DNA of 64,000 nt from positions 1,116,001 through 1,180,000 of the forward strand of contig OZ241737.1 of NCBI GenBank assembly GCA_965200885.1, given 5' to 3'. The translations under genes were made by a program, and so were the position numbers. The notes below the pieces were generated by a model. It was not told the origin of the DNA. It saw nothing but the letters and a program-made list of their open reading frames with translations, and ran no database searches. Of this stretch, positions 18,976-28,406 are shown piece after piece; position 1 is the first letter of the stretch; each line of letters starts with the position of its first letter. The DNA comes from MPNP01 sp026710155 (GTDB taxonomy: Bacteria > Pseudomonadota > Alphaproteobacteria > Rhodobacterales > Rhodobacteraceae).

Positions 18976-19836
18976 ATGCCCAAGCCAACAAAAAACAGTG
19001 AAGATCCCCGATTATTCGCCGCCAACGAAAATGTGGCCGCACTGGAATTGAAGGGATCGGTTAAGGCCAAGAAATTTGTGAAGGGAGACCGGTATCAGGG
19101 ATTTAAACCCGTCTCCGGAATTTACCATCAACCAAATGGAATGCTTACTTGCGAGCTTTTGTATGGCAATGATTTCAGGGTATTGGAACAGGTCGAGGAT
19201 TGGTGCTTTGGGCAGGTTGTCAAGGACGGCTATGTTGGCTATACCCTCGCCGATAACCTTACTCCAGCCACTGACAAAACCCATTATATCTGTACCCTGG
19301 GTACCGGAATGTACCGGCAGGGAGATATGAAATCAACATTCCTCAAATGGTTGCCGCACGGTACAAGATTGGGGATTGCAGGTACTGAAGGAAGATTTGC
19401 AAAACTTGCCTCCAATCAATTTGTCCCAGTCAAACATCTTCGCAAAATAGGGGATTGGGAAGGTGATTTTGTCTCAATCGCAGAAAGGTATCTTGATGTC
19501 CCCTATCTCTGGGGAGGTAATTCCCCATTGGGAATTGACTGTTCGGGATTGGTAAGCAACGCCCTCACTCATGTGGGGATGGAAAGTCCGAGGGACAGCG
19601 ACCAGCAATTTACCGATCTTGGAATATTATTGGACAGAAGTGAAAGACCAAGGCGTGGAGATCTGGTATTTTGGGAGGGGCATGTTGGTATCATGGTTGA
19701 TGAACTTGAGATGCTCCATGCCACGGCATATCACATGCTCGTTGTGGTGGAATCTCTCAAGGCGGTCATGAGCAGAATTGAAGCCTCCAAGGAGGCCAGA
19801 TTTCTGGGTTTGAAGAGATTTACCCGACTAGCCTGA
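18976..19836 (+). CDS. NlpC/P60 family cell-wall hydrolase
   Basis: This 286-residue protein has one or two N-terminal SH3-like regions (about residues 25-150) and a C-terminal NlpC/P60 peptidase domain. The catalytic Cys is in GIDCSGLV, and the His in WEGHVGIM completes the usual dyad. These enzymes cut peptide cross-links in peptidoglycan, typically gamma-D-Glu-diaminopimelate bonds. It lacks an evident signal peptide, as do many alphaproteobacterial members that act by another route. It overlaps the end of the convergent DUF2794 gene by 17 bases. Confidence 0.9.
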   Translation: MPKPTKNSEDPRLFAANENVAALELKGSVKAKKFVKGDRYQGFKPVSGIYHQPNGMLTCELLYGNDFRVLEQVEDWCFGQVVKDGYVGYTLADNLTPATDKTHYICTLGTGMYRQGDMKSTFLKWLPHGTRLGIAGTEGRFAKLASNQFVPVKHLRKIGDWEGDFVSIAERYLDVPYLWGGNSPLGIDCSGLVSNALTHVGMESPRDSDQQFTDLGILLDRSERPRRGDLVFWEGHVGIMVDELEMLHATAYHMLVVVESLKAVMSRIEASKEARFLGLKRFTRLA

Positions 19837-20182
19837 GGTTTCGTTTGTCAAGAACACTGACAACCCTTTTGAGTTCATTCCCCCTTTTCAAAATCTGTCC
19901 ATCCATTGCCTTGACAAGGTAAAGGGAATTCTTGGCTTTCAACTCCGGATGTTTCTCAATCCGGTACAGGGGAAAGTCGGCTGTTCGACGAAAAATCGAA
20001 AATATGGCCACATCCTTGAGGTGAGAGATGCCATAATCACGCCAGATGCCTGAGGCAACCATGCGACCGTATAGTGACATGATCACTCCTAATTCAGAGC
20101 GATTGAAACTGACTACCGGTAGGGAAGATTGAAGGTGTGTGGGCTTGTTGCTTCTGTATTCTGCTAAATTGTAAACCGGCAT
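19820..20182 (-). CDS. DUF2794 family protein
   Basis: This 120-residue protein is of a family largely confined to Alphaproteobacteria (DUF2794). The diagnostic segment ELGVIMSLYGRMVASGIWRDY is followed by AIFSIFRRTADFPLYRIEK. Its function is unknown. It is encoded convergent to the NlpC/P60 gene, with a 17-base overlap at the 3' ends. Its presence supports the alphaproteobacterial origin of the window. Confidence 0.85.
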   Translation of the reverse strand: MPVYNLAEYRSNKPTHLQSSLPVVSFNRSELGVIMSLYGRMVASGIWRDYGISHLKDVAIFSIFRRTADFPLYRIEKHPELKAKNSLYLVKAMDGQILKRGNELKRVVSVLDKRNLRLVG

Positions 20183-21015
20183 CTAACTATCAATAAATTA
20201 TTTTTGTAATACCTCTATATTCAGAGCATTTGAAATCATTTTGCAACTATTTATTTTCACTCTCACAAGATTGATGAGAGGTGTGAATTTACCAATTTTC
20301 CTTGTTCTAAAGGAAAACAATCGAATGAGGTTTTATACCATTTAAATTGAAGTGAAAGTTTCAGAGGATAGGGAGGCCAGATAACTCACTTTCCCCATCT
20401 CACCTAATCAGCGGCGATGAAAATAGTTTTCAATACTAGTATCTCAAAATTATTGAAATGGTGGGGAACGATTTCCTGCAGAGGTAGTTACTTGAACTCA
20501 ATAACTGAAAACAAACTGATCCTGATGCTTTGTTTCTGTTATCATTGGATATCTGAGTTAAGGCGTGTCAATTACACCATAACCATCATTTCAAAAGTGT
20601 TGAGATACTACCCGCAACATGCATATTCAGAATTTTTCAGCCAAAAAATTTGTATTCGTATACTCAAGATTGATCTTGGCACTGTCCGTTCAAAATTTAG
20701 ACTCAATCCAAGGCTTTCGAATTGAAATAATTAGGGTGAAACCGTTGTTCACAAACGTGATTAGGGAGCAGAAAATTGATGGTTTGCCACCACTTTGTTA
20801 GAAACATGAGTATCTAAGGTAATCATTTTTGTCTGGATTACCCCGAAAAGGTGAATTATTGACATGAATATCCGTGCAAGATTTCTAAAGCCATAGCCCT
20901 GAGAATTCATCAGATCGGTCTTTACATTGAATGATTGATTGCGATAAATGATTTTCATAAAATCTGCCGGTGAAAGAGAAAAGGATGATTTGGAATTACC
21001 GTTTGGGGTTTCGTA
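20183..21015. other. Long non-coding spacer
   Basis: About 830 AT-rich bases between the divergent DUF2794 gene and the ArsJ-like gene show no convincing gene, RNA or repeat. Open frames here are short and have no ribosome site or recognisable domain. Confidence 0.5.
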
Positions 21016-22266
21016 GTGTCTGAGTTGAAACATCTGCAAACATATGTTGTCGTCTCCGTGGGTTACGGAGCTTTCATGTTTACCGATGGTGTGACAAGAA
21101 TGATTCTACTCCTGCATTTTCATACATTGGATTTTACTCCTGTTCAACTGGCGATGATTTTTCTGATGTATGAGCTGGTCGGCATGATTACCAACCTTTA
21201 TTCCGGCTGGATGGGGGCAAAATTCGGGATGGCCAGAACCTTGTATGTTGGATTGATTATCCAGATCATTTCCCTGTTCATTCTGGCCCAGATAAAACCG
21301 GACTGGTCAATTGCAGCTTCGCTGGTTTTTATCATGTTCCTGCAGGGGATGTCGGGTGCAGCCAGGAATTTGACTACAACCACTTCCAAAAGTTCCCTGA
21401 AAATAATTACCGACAATCAGGAAGGAGCATTGTTCAAATGGGCAGCAAGATTGACTGGTTCGAAGAATTTTATCCGTGGAGTGGGTTTTCTTTCTGGTGC
21501 TGTAATGTTGGGCCTGATTGGTTTTTCACATTCCCTTATCCTTATTGGAGGTTTTCTGGCGGTTGTAACCGCCGGAGTGATCATCGTCAGGGTTTCCAAT
21601 CTTCCAGGGGGTGAAAAGGGTATTCGCTTGAGGGAAGTATTTTCCAAGAACCAAAATGTAAACAGTCTGGCCATGGCAAGAATGTTCCTTTATGGAGCAC
21701 GAGATGTCTGGTTTGTGGTCGGTTTTCCAATTTACCTGTTTGAGGTGATTTCGGATGGATCCATTGCAGGTGACATGAGGGCTTGCCTCCTGGTTGGTCT
21801 ATTTACGGGAGTATGGATCGTGTTCTATGGCATGATTCAAACCTTTTCACCCAATTTCGTCAACTATGGCAATTTGCCTGTCCTGACCCTAGTCCAATAC
21901 CTTAAAAACTGGGGAAGGGGAATCCCTTCCATCCTGTTTATCCTCAGTGGATTAACCTTTCTGGAACATATGAATTTCAATTGGATTCCAGCAACCATCA
22001 TATTGGGTCTGTTTATTATCGGATATATTTTCGCCATCAGCTCATCGATACACTCTTTTCTGATTTTGGCATTTGCGCAGTCCTCTAGGGTAACCCTTGA
22101 TGTCGGTTATTATTATATGGCCAATTCCGGAGGGCGGGTGATAGGTACATTTCTTTCGGGGTTGAGTTACCAGTTGGGTGGTATCACCCTTTGCATGTTC
22201 ACGGCCAGTGCCACGGCCTTGCTTTCTTGGTTTGTATCATTGAGAATAAAACCAGTTCCAGCATAG
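21016..22266 (+). CDS. arsJ: ArsJ-type organoarsenical efflux permease (MFS)
   Basis: This 416-residue major-facilitator permease has about 12 spans. The opening TYVVVSVGYGAFMFTDGVTRM and the segment LQGMSGAARNLTTTTSKSSL, then FKWAARLTGSKNFIRGVGF, are characteristic of ArsJ. ArsJ exports 1-arseno-3-phosphoglycerate, which is made from arsenate by a partner GAPDH. No GAPDH, ArsC or ArsR gene is beside it. The start at GTG 21016 gives a normal N-terminus. Export of another phosphoester is possible; the family call is good, the substrate less so. Confidence 0.8.
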   Translation: MSELKHLQTYVVVSVGYGAFMFTDGVTRMILLLHFHTLDFTPVQLAMIFLMYELVGMITNLYSGWMGAKFGMARTLYVGLIIQIISLFILAQIKPDWSIAASLVFIMFLQGMSGAARNLTTTTSKSSLKIITDNQEGALFKWAARLTGSKNFIRGVGFLSGAVMLGLIGFSHSLILIGGFLAVVTAGVIIVRVSNLPGGEKGIRLREVFSKNQNVNSLAMARMFLYGARDVWFVVGFPIYLFEVISDGSIAGDMRACLLVGLFTGVWIVFYGMIQTFSPNFVNYGNLPVLTLVQYLKNWGRGIPSILFILSGLTFLEHMNFNWIPATIILGLFIIGYIFAISSSIHSFLILAFAQSSRVTLDVGYYYMANSGGRVIGTFLSGLSYQLGGITLCMFTASATALLSWFVSLRIKPVPA

Positions 22267-22287
22267 AAATTTTGGGAATAGAACAAG

Positions 22288-23868
22288 ATGAGAGATTTTC
22301 AGAGTCCGGGTCGATCTCCGGTATTTGCTGCCAATGGCATGTGTGCAACATCCCACCCCCTGGCGGCAAGAACAGCAATACGCATTCTTGAAGATGGCGG
22401 CAATGCTGTGGATGCAGCAATTGCCGGTGCAGTACTTTTGGGATTTTGTGAACCCCAATCGACCGGATTGGGTGGAGATTGTTTTGCCTTGGTTAAGTTG
22501 CCAAATGAACAGAACATAATTTCGATTAACGGGTCGGGTCGTGCACCGGCAGCAACAAATCCCAATTCCTTGAGAGAGGCTGGAAAAACCTGTCTGGACG
22601 AATACCGGCCGGAATCAATCACCATCCCTGGTGCCGTAGATGCCTTTTGCCGATTAGAAGAAGATTATGGCAAGATGGGTATGGAGGGAGTACTTGCCCC
22701 CGCAATCAAATATGCCCGAGAGGGAATTCCAGTATCACCAAGGGTTGGATATGACTGGCAAAATGGCAAGGATGTGCTGCAGGGCAAGGCCAGGAATTAC
22801 TACCTTATTGATGGTCAGGTTCCTTCCCTGGGAGCCATATTTCGAGCCCCGAAGCAGGCTGAAGTACTGGAAAGAGTAGCCCGTGAAGGTCGGGATGGCT
22901 TTTACCTGGGAGAAGTTGCAGAAGACATGAGGGAAAGTTTGAAATCATGGGGTGGGGTCCATACCCTGGAGGATTTTGCCAACAACTCCCCAGACTACAC
23001 TCAGGTCATTTCCAGTACCTATAAGGATCATGAGGTAATTGAGCATCCACCTAACGGCCAGGGGGCCATGGCTTTGCTTCTTTTGAACATTCTCAAGAAT
23101 TTTGATCTGGGTAGTCTCGATCCGCTTGGACCCGAAAGAACCCATATCGAGATTGAAGCTGGGAAACTTGCAATGGATGCCAGAAACAGGTTTGTTGCTG
23201 ACATGGATTATACGTCCCGGCTGGATCATTTGCTGTCTCAAGAGACAGCAGACCTCTTGGCCAGCAAGATAAGTATGAATGAGGTCAATACCGACATACA
23301 CAAGATCACGGAATCCGTTCACAAGGACACCATTTACATAACGGTGGTTGATTCCAACAGAATGGCCGTGTCACTGATTTATTCCATATTCCATGGGTTT
23401 GGTTCGGGAATTGCTTCCGAGAAATTCGGCATACTCTTTCATAACCGCGGTGCAGGATTCAACCTGACCGAGGGGCATCCCAACGAAATGGGACCAGGGA
23501 AAAGACCCATGCATACCATTATTCCAGCCATGTTAAGGAAGAATGGCAGGATGATCATGCCCTTTGGTGTTATGGGTGGACAATATCAGGCGGTAGGGCA
23601 CGCAAGGTTCCTGACCAACATGGTAGACTTCGGTTTTGATCCTCAATCCGCTCTGGATAAGCCAAGAAGTTTTTTTGAGGAAAACACCTCCTTGCTTGAA
23701 AGGGGTTATTCGGATGTCACGATCAGGGCCTTGGAGGCATTGGGCCATCAAGTGCAAATCCCACCGTCACCCCACGGAGGAGGCCAGGCAATCCTGATCG
23801 ATTATGACAAGGGTTCTCTGATGGGGGCGTCCGATCCCAGAAAGGATGGTTGTGCCATCGGGTATTGA
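22288..23868 (+). CDS. Gamma-glutamyltransferase-like Ntn hydrolase without signal peptide
   Basis: This 526-residue Ntn-hydrolase has the family opening ANGMCATSHPLAARTAIRILEDGGNAVDAA and LGGDCF. The processing/catalytic Thr is Thr348 in KDTIYITVVD, the point of self-cleavage into large and small subunits. The later FHGFGSGI and GPGKRPMHTIIPAM elements are also present. There is no signal peptide, so it is probably cytoplasmic, unlike classical periplasmic Ggt; acylase or glutathione hydrolase activity toward other gamma-glutamyl compounds is possible. It starts 22 bases after the ArsJ-like gene on the same strand and could share its message. Confidence 0.85.
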   Translation: MRDFQSPGRSPVFAANGMCATSHPLAARTAIRILEDGGNAVDAAIAGAVLLGFCEPQSTGLGGDCFALVKLPNEQNIISINGSGRAPAATNPNSLREAGKTCLDEYRPESITIPGAVDAFCRLEEDYGKMGMEGVLAPAIKYAREGIPVSPRVGYDWQNGKDVLQGKARNYYLIDGQVPSLGAIFRAPKQAEVLERVAREGRDGFYLGEVAEDMRESLKSWGGVHTLEDFANNSPDYTQVISSTYKDHEVIEHPPNGQGAMALLLLNILKNFDLGSLDPLGPERTHIEIEAGKLAMDARNRFVADMDYTSRLDHLLSQETADLLASKISMNEVNTDIHKITESVHKDTIYITVVDSNRMAVSLIYSIFHGFGSGIASEKFGILFHNRGAGFNLTEGHPNEMGPGKRPMHTIIPAMLRKNGRMIMPFGVMGGQYQAVGHARFLTNMVDFGFDPQSALDKPRSFFEENTSLLERGYSDVTIRALEALGHQVQIPPSPHGGGQAILIDYDKGSLMGASDPRKDGCAIGY

Positions 23869-24056
23869 AGAAGAAGGATTTCAGATAGGTTTGCAATCAA
23901 TTCTGAATTCTAATTTGGTCTTCGTCCTAATTTGTCTGAAAATACTTATTCAGGTTAGGATAATATCAGTCAATGGTATTTTGTTTTGCTCTTGGGTAGC
24001 CAAAAACCTTCATGCCCTGAATTGGCAATCAAAGTGTAGAAATGGCTAATTGAAAA

Positions 24057-24620
24057 ATGTTGGTTTCTGGATTGATCATCATTGTTGGTGTGTTTCTGTT
24101 GTTTCGCCTTTTGCGTTCCAATAAATACAAGCAGACTTGCAAATCACCGGAAAACCCTATTGGAAATTGGATAAGGGCGGGTTTGGTGAATACCTGGCAT
24201 TCAAGAAACTGGAAAGTTTCAAGAAAAAGGGAGGACGGTTTCTCTACAACCTCAATATTCCCAAGAGAAATGGCGAAACGACCAAAATCGACCTGATCCT
24301 AATCCATCCCAAGGGGTTGTTTGTGACTGAAAGCAAAAACTGCAGCAGTTGGATATTCGGCAATGAAAAAAACCAATACCGGACACAAACATTGCCGAAG
24401 TGTCGTGGCAAGAGCAACAAGGTGCGTTTCTAAAGCCCCATTTGCCAAAACAGCGGTCAAACGCTTGTTGGCTGAAAAAATCCCCATGTGGTCGATAATG
24501 GTTTTCTCAGATGAATGCACATTGAAGGATGCCACCGTTTCGTGGAATACACGGTATAAAGTCGTTCAACTTCAGGAACTCCGGCCATTGGTTGCCAAAC
24601 TCCATTTATACCGTTATTGA
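24057..24620 (+). pseudogene. NERD-domain nuclease-related gene, frameshifted
   Basis: A hydrophobic N-terminus (LIIIVGVFLLFRLL) starts at ATG 24057. A frame change near 24170 leads to the NERD signature GGFGEYLAFKKLE, then IDLILIHPKGLFVTESKNCSSWIFG. A second shift near 24425 leads to a C-terminal part with SIMVFSDECTLKDA. Together they make one NERD-type protein of about 190 residues. NERD domains are nuclease-related and often found in DNA-processing or stress contexts. The gene is decayed and should not give a full-length product. Confidence 0.6.
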
Positions 24621-24816
24621 CCATACCCTTGTTCATCGGAATTTCAACATGCCTTTCCAATTTCAAGTTTATCCATACACCTGTTAACCGCTGGACACAC
24701 ACGATGTTTCAAGTTCGGCAATTTCTGTGTTGATCCTCCGAATAATTTGGCACTTCGTCCAATAAAACTACATCAACCACTATTTTTGAGAAAATGGGTT
24801 CCAGCAGGAATTACGG

Positions 24817-25179
24817 CTAATTAACCGCAAATCCCAATTCATATAGGCCGTCGTTCAGATCCCCGAAGAGGGTTTCCACGCCAGGGTGACCAACCGGTTT
24901 ACCAGTCTTGTCGTGAACAAGGTTTTGTTCGGAAACATACGCTATGTAATAGGTGTGATCATTTTCGGCCAGAAGGGAATAATAAGGCTGTTCTTTCTTG
25001 GGGCGGATGTTTTCAGGAATTGATTGCCACCATTCCTCAGTGTTCGCAAACTCAGGATCTATGTCGAAAATGACTCCCCTGAAGGGGAACTTTCTGTGCT
25101 GAACAACCTGGCCAATGGTAAACTTTGCTTCGGCATATTTGATGTACTCTTCATTCGAGTGGTCTGAATGCTTATCCAT
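24817..25179 (-). CDS. hspQ: Heat shock protein HspQ (YccV-like)
   Basis: This 120-residue protein carries the HspQ / hemimethylated-DNA-binding-like fold: KFTIGQVVQHRKFPFRGVIFDIDPEF, QPYYSLLAENDHTYYIAYVSEQNL, and VGHPGVETLFG. HspQ modulates Lon protease activity and binds hemimethylated oriC DNA in E. coli. It is transcribed away from the response-regulator pair, with a 276-base gap that must hold both promoters. I could not identify a heat-shock sigma-factor promoter with confidence. Confidence 0.9.
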   Translation of the reverse strand: MDKHSDHSNEEYIKYAEAKFTIGQVVQHRKFPFRGVIFDIDPEFANTEEWWQSIPENIRPKKEQPYYSLLAENDHTYYIAYVSEQNLVHDKTGKPVGHPGVETLFGDLNDGLYELGFAVN

Positions 25180-25412
25180 TTAAAAGTACATGTCCCTAAA
25201 AAAACGGAGGTCTTGTCCCAACCTTCTTATCCCATATGAAGCCAGCAAATCACCGACAGTTTCTTGTAACCTAACTGAACATATAAATTAACAATAAACG
25301 ATTACTAGAATTTTAACTGAAAAATACTGATCGGCAAAGCCAAAACCCAATCAAGATAAATTTAATTGATCTACAAAACAAACCGAGGTAGTTGGTTCAC
25401 ATCCGATTACCC

Positions 25413-25429
25413 GATGGGTAAGTTGGCTG
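25413..25429 (+). repeat. 17-base element upstream of response regulator 1
   Basis: This GATGGGTAAGTTGGCTG sequence recurs with two differences before paralogue 2 (26286-26302). It lies 27 bases before the ATG of paralogue 1, inside what could be a longer N-terminal frame (MGKL). It may be left from gene duplication or serve as a shared leader or operator. Confidence 0.5.
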
Positions 25430-25455
25430 AAATTAGCAGTTTGAAGGAGGATGAA

Positions 25456-26208
25456 ATGAAAACCAAGATTCCTTTGTTGGTTCTGGAAGATGAAGTTGAA
25501 CAGAGGCAAGCGCTTGTTAATTGGCTCAAGCAACTGAAATTCCCTGATTTTGTTTTTCAACCGATCTTTGAGGCAGATAATGAATCGAAGGCAGAAACCG
25601 TTTTGTCGGAAGAGCAAATAGAATTTCTTCTCTTGGACAACAAAATACCGGCTTCTCCCGGATTGAAGCCAAGTTTTCGAGGAGCGGAGTTGATTGGGAA
25701 ACTTCGGAAGAACGGTTTCAAATACCCAATCCTGATGCTCACCGGACAGACAACAGTGCCAAAAGGCAATCAGGAATCCGATATTGTCGCTGATCCATTG
25801 ACCGATTATGTTTCGAAAACTGCAGGTTATGAACTTCTCGGAGCACGATTACTCTCCCTGCTCAAATCATATGAGAGTTCACTTGAAGCCAGATTGAAAA
25901 TCGGCAACTGGTACTTTTCACCAGGTAAGGGGATACTGGAACCGGTTGACGGCGGTCGTGAAGTGTCATTGGCCGGTAAACTTTCTGATCTTCTTTTTTA
26001 CCTGTACAAAAAAAGAGGCAAACCGGCTTCACTCGTGGAGTTGCAGGAAAATGTCTGGAATTACAGTGGAAGTGCCGAAACCCATACGCCACAAACCCAT
26101 GTTTATCGTTTAAGGGAACTTTTGGAGCATGAGCAAGACCGAAAATCGCCAAAAATATTGCAAACTGTTGGCAAGAAGGGATACTGTTTAAATCCTTATC
26201 CGGCATAA
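25456..26208 (+). CDS. Response regulator with winged-helix output, paralogue 1
   Basis: This 250-residue regulator starts at ATG 25456 with AAGGAGG 5 bases upstream. The receiver pocket is complete: LEDE (acidic pair), Asp61 in LLLDNKIPASPG, Thr in MLTGQ, and Lys in VSKTAG. The stretch after Asp61 is longer than usual (PASPGLKPSFRGAEL). The C-terminal domain (about residues 145-250) is OmpR/PhoB-like: SLAGKLSDLLFYLYKK and LRELLEHE. No histidine kinase is adjacent. A close paralogue follows after 94 bases. The target genes are unknown. Confidence 0.8.
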   Translation: MKTKIPLLVLEDEVEQRQALVNWLKQLKFPDFVFQPIFEADNESKAETVLSEEQIEFLLLDNKIPASPGLKPSFRGAELIGKLRKNGFKYPILMLTGQTTVPKGNQESDIVADPLTDYVSKTAGYELLGARLLSLLKSYESSLEARLKIGNWYFSPGKGILEPVDGGREVSLAGKLSDLLFYLYKKRGKPASLVELQENVWNYSGSAETHTPQTHVYRLRELLEHEQDRKSPKILQTVGKKGYCLNPYPA

Positions 26209-26285
26209 TTTGCAGGAACATGTTCCAGTATTCCCGTTAGGGTACATTTGGATATGATTTCTGTTCAGCAAGCGTGAATCTGATT

Positions 26286-26302
26286 GATGGGTAAATTGGT
26301 TG
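26286..26302 (+). repeat. 17-base element upstream of response regulator 2
   Basis: GATGGGTAAATTGGTTG ends directly before the ATG of paralogue 2 and matches the element at 25413-25429 at 15 of 17 positions. In this copy the in-frame MGKL opening is followed soon by a stop, so it is not the start of the regulator. Confidence 0.5.
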
Positions 26303-27061
26303 ATGGATGATAAATGCACGTTTAAAACACCGCTAAGGGCTTTGGTTATTGAAGATGATTCAATCCAGTTGGAAGCTTTGGTTGAATTGTTGGAGAATCC
26401 CGACAGTTTTGAGAGATTCACGTTCAAGGAAGTCCTCAAAGCCAAAAATGCTGCATCAGCCGCCAAATACCTTGGCGAAAATGTTTTTGAGCTGGGTCTG
26501 ATCTTACTTGACAACCAGATTCCAGCTTCCCCTGGTATGCGACCCAGGGAGTTGGGTTTGGATATAGCACTGAAGGCCCGGCAAATGGGCGTATCCTGCC
26601 CCATTATCATCAATACGGGAACTGCCACCACTGCCTCGGATGAAGAGAAATTCCTTATGAATTACAAGGAAGTCAGTGAATATGTTCCAAAGACCAAAGG
26701 GTATTCGGTCTTGAGGGTACGAATTGAAAAGCAATTATTGGATTATGAGCTTTCGGGAAAGGCCCCACTGGATATTTCCGGCATCATCTTCCATCCGGAT
26801 ACACAGGAACTGGTTCATTCGGACAAGCAAAGGGAAAAACTGACAAGAAGGGAATCCCTACTTTTGCAAAGCCTTTATTTTGCTCACGGAAAGGTCAAGT
26901 CGGTTGAGGTACTCAACAGTGAAATCTGGAAAAACAAGAGTAATGTCGAGACACAAACGATTGTCCAGCATATAACCGATTTGCGAAGGAAACTGAGGGA
27001 GAAACCCCGATCACCCAACATCCTTGTCTTTCAGGACGGAGGATATTGTCTTTCCATTTGA
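26303..27061 (+). CDS. Response regulator with winged-helix output, paralogue 2
   Basis: This 252-residue protein has the same design as the gene before it: IEDD acidic pair, phosphoacceptor Asp70 in LLDNQIPASPG, Thr in INTGTAT, Lys in VPKTKG, then an OmpR-type winged helix (KLTRRESLLLQSL, THxxDLRRKLRE-like TIVQHITDLRRKL). The shared DNxIPASPG block marks the two as a recent or conserved duplication. The ATG at 26303 is preceded by a 17-base sequence also found just before paralogue 1. No partner kinase is in the window. Confidence 0.8.
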   Translation: MDDKCTFKTPLRALVIEDDSIQLEALVELLENPDSFERFTFKEVLKAKNAASAAKYLGENVFELGLILLDNQIPASPGMRPRELGLDIALKARQMGVSCPIIINTGTATTASDEEKFLMNYKEVSEYVPKTKGYSVLRVRIEKQLLDYELSGKAPLDISGIIFHPDTQELVHSDKQREKLTRRESLLLQSLYFAHGKVKSVEVLNSEIWKNKSNVETQTIVQHITDLRRKLREKPRSPNILVFQDGGYCLSI

Positions 27062-27497
27062 ATGCATTTGGAACACCATAAAGGTTCCCTTCAGTGTCAA
27101 ACTTCAGGGAGCGAAACGCGTCATCAGGCTGAAAAAATGGTTTTCGAAAGGGAATTTAACCCTGCCCTTATCAAGGTTTTGGTATGGGGATTACATACTT
27201 GTTTCCCCAAATGGGATTGATGTTATTTCAATCTTATTTTTCTTGTTTTGTTTTGGGAAGGTTTCCTAAATCCTGGTTTTCCTTGTTCAACTTGAATTTC
27301 GTGAACAAAATCAATTTGATGTGCAGGAGGAAATTGGAATGTTAGTAAGGTTTTATGTAACTATTCAGCACCCCTGTAATCCAATTTTAGTTTAGGCAAC
27401 AATGCCCACCAATGCAATGGCACCATCGATGCCAACGGTTCATATGGTGATGGTCTCTTGTCGCAGGTCCGTGATTCCCCGGCAATCCGGAAAGGTC
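27062..27497. other. Spacer before the IS66 remnant
   Basis: About 435 bases without a supportable gene. From about 27360 the sequence begins to resemble the flank of the other IS66 remnant (a shared CCAACCAATGCAATG-like block at about 27400 and 55150), so the end of the old element may lie here. Confidence 0.4.
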
Positions 27498-28040
27498 CTA
27501 TCCCGGCGCCTGCATGGGGAGGTCCACCTCAAGTGACGCTCTAGGTTCCGGGGACGACCTCCGAAGCGTGTCCGGCATGTTCCATCGCTGCCTGCATGCC
27601 GTCGCCGGAACCGTCTTGATGATGGTGCGGTTGATCGCTCCCTCCATGCTGCGGTGGTAGCCCGATATCTTCTGCCTCACCTTCTCCATCCTGAGATCCA
27701 ATTCCGTGATGTTGTTCGTGGCGGGAACAGGCGGGTTGCGTGTGAACAGTAGGACGGCAAGGTCCCCGGCCCACTTCTCCCTGCCGAATTGGAACAGGCT
27801 CTCCAGTTCCCTCGGGACATGTGTACAGCAAATGCCGTGACCGGCAACGTTTGGCATTCTAGAGCAGGACTTCCGGCAATCATGCACGACGATAATGCCC
27901 GTGGCCTCGAGCATCACGTCACCACGCAATATGCAGCCAGTGGATCCTGCCCCCGGTCCGGAGACCGGTTTCATCCATGTGGACGACCCGGGAACGAACC
28001 GGAGCCCTGATACCCTCCGGAAAAGGGGCCCTGCGAGCAA
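27498..28040 (-). mobile_element. IS66-family transposase remnant (copy A)
   Basis: The minus-strand frame retains pieces of an IS66-type transposase: VVHDCRKSC, a CCTHVPRELESLFQFG block matching the family C-HLLREL region, and TNNITELDLRMEKVRQKISG followed by YHRSMEGA, the family signature after the last catalytic region. Most of the protein, including the N-terminal half, is missing, and the accessory tnpA/tnpB ORFs are not present. The stretch is GC-rich compared with its surroundings. It cannot move on its own. A second remnant of the same element is at 55100-55325. Confidence 0.7.
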
Positions 28041-28050
28041 ATCAATATTG

Positions 28051-28406
28051 TGCTCTTACTTGTACAGTCCCTTTGTTCTTCTCCAAAATGACATGTTCTT
28101 CCTCCATTTTCTCTTTTATGCAAATGTATAACCCGAATATCGCTTGGCAAGCGGTTCCTCACAAACAGCTCTTTGCAGGGAAGTAATTTCCTGTCGCTGG
28201 TAAAATCTCCAAGCATTATCAACGAAAAGCGATATGTATTTTCGATCGAGTATATAAGGTATTATACTGTTTGATAAAAAGTAAAAGTTAGTGAAGTAAG
28301 TTATATAGGTTGACAAAATGAGACACTATCATTGTCTTATCTGTACCAGTTTGAACATCTAAACGCAAAAGCACAAAACGGTCAATTGTCTACAGCGGAA
28401 TAAACA
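28051..28406. other. AT-rich spacer
   Basis: About 355 bases with no convincing gene. The base composition falls sharply after 28130, marking the end of the IS66-derived block. Confidence 0.4.

Noticed and set aside
20417..20801. Two overlapping frames in the long spacer before the ArsJ-like gene
   Set aside because: They are AT-rich, without ribosome sites, and translate to no recognisable domain.
25180..25300. Heat-shock promoter before hspQ
   Set aside because: The bases do not give a convincing pair of -35 and -10 boxes of the sigma-32 type.
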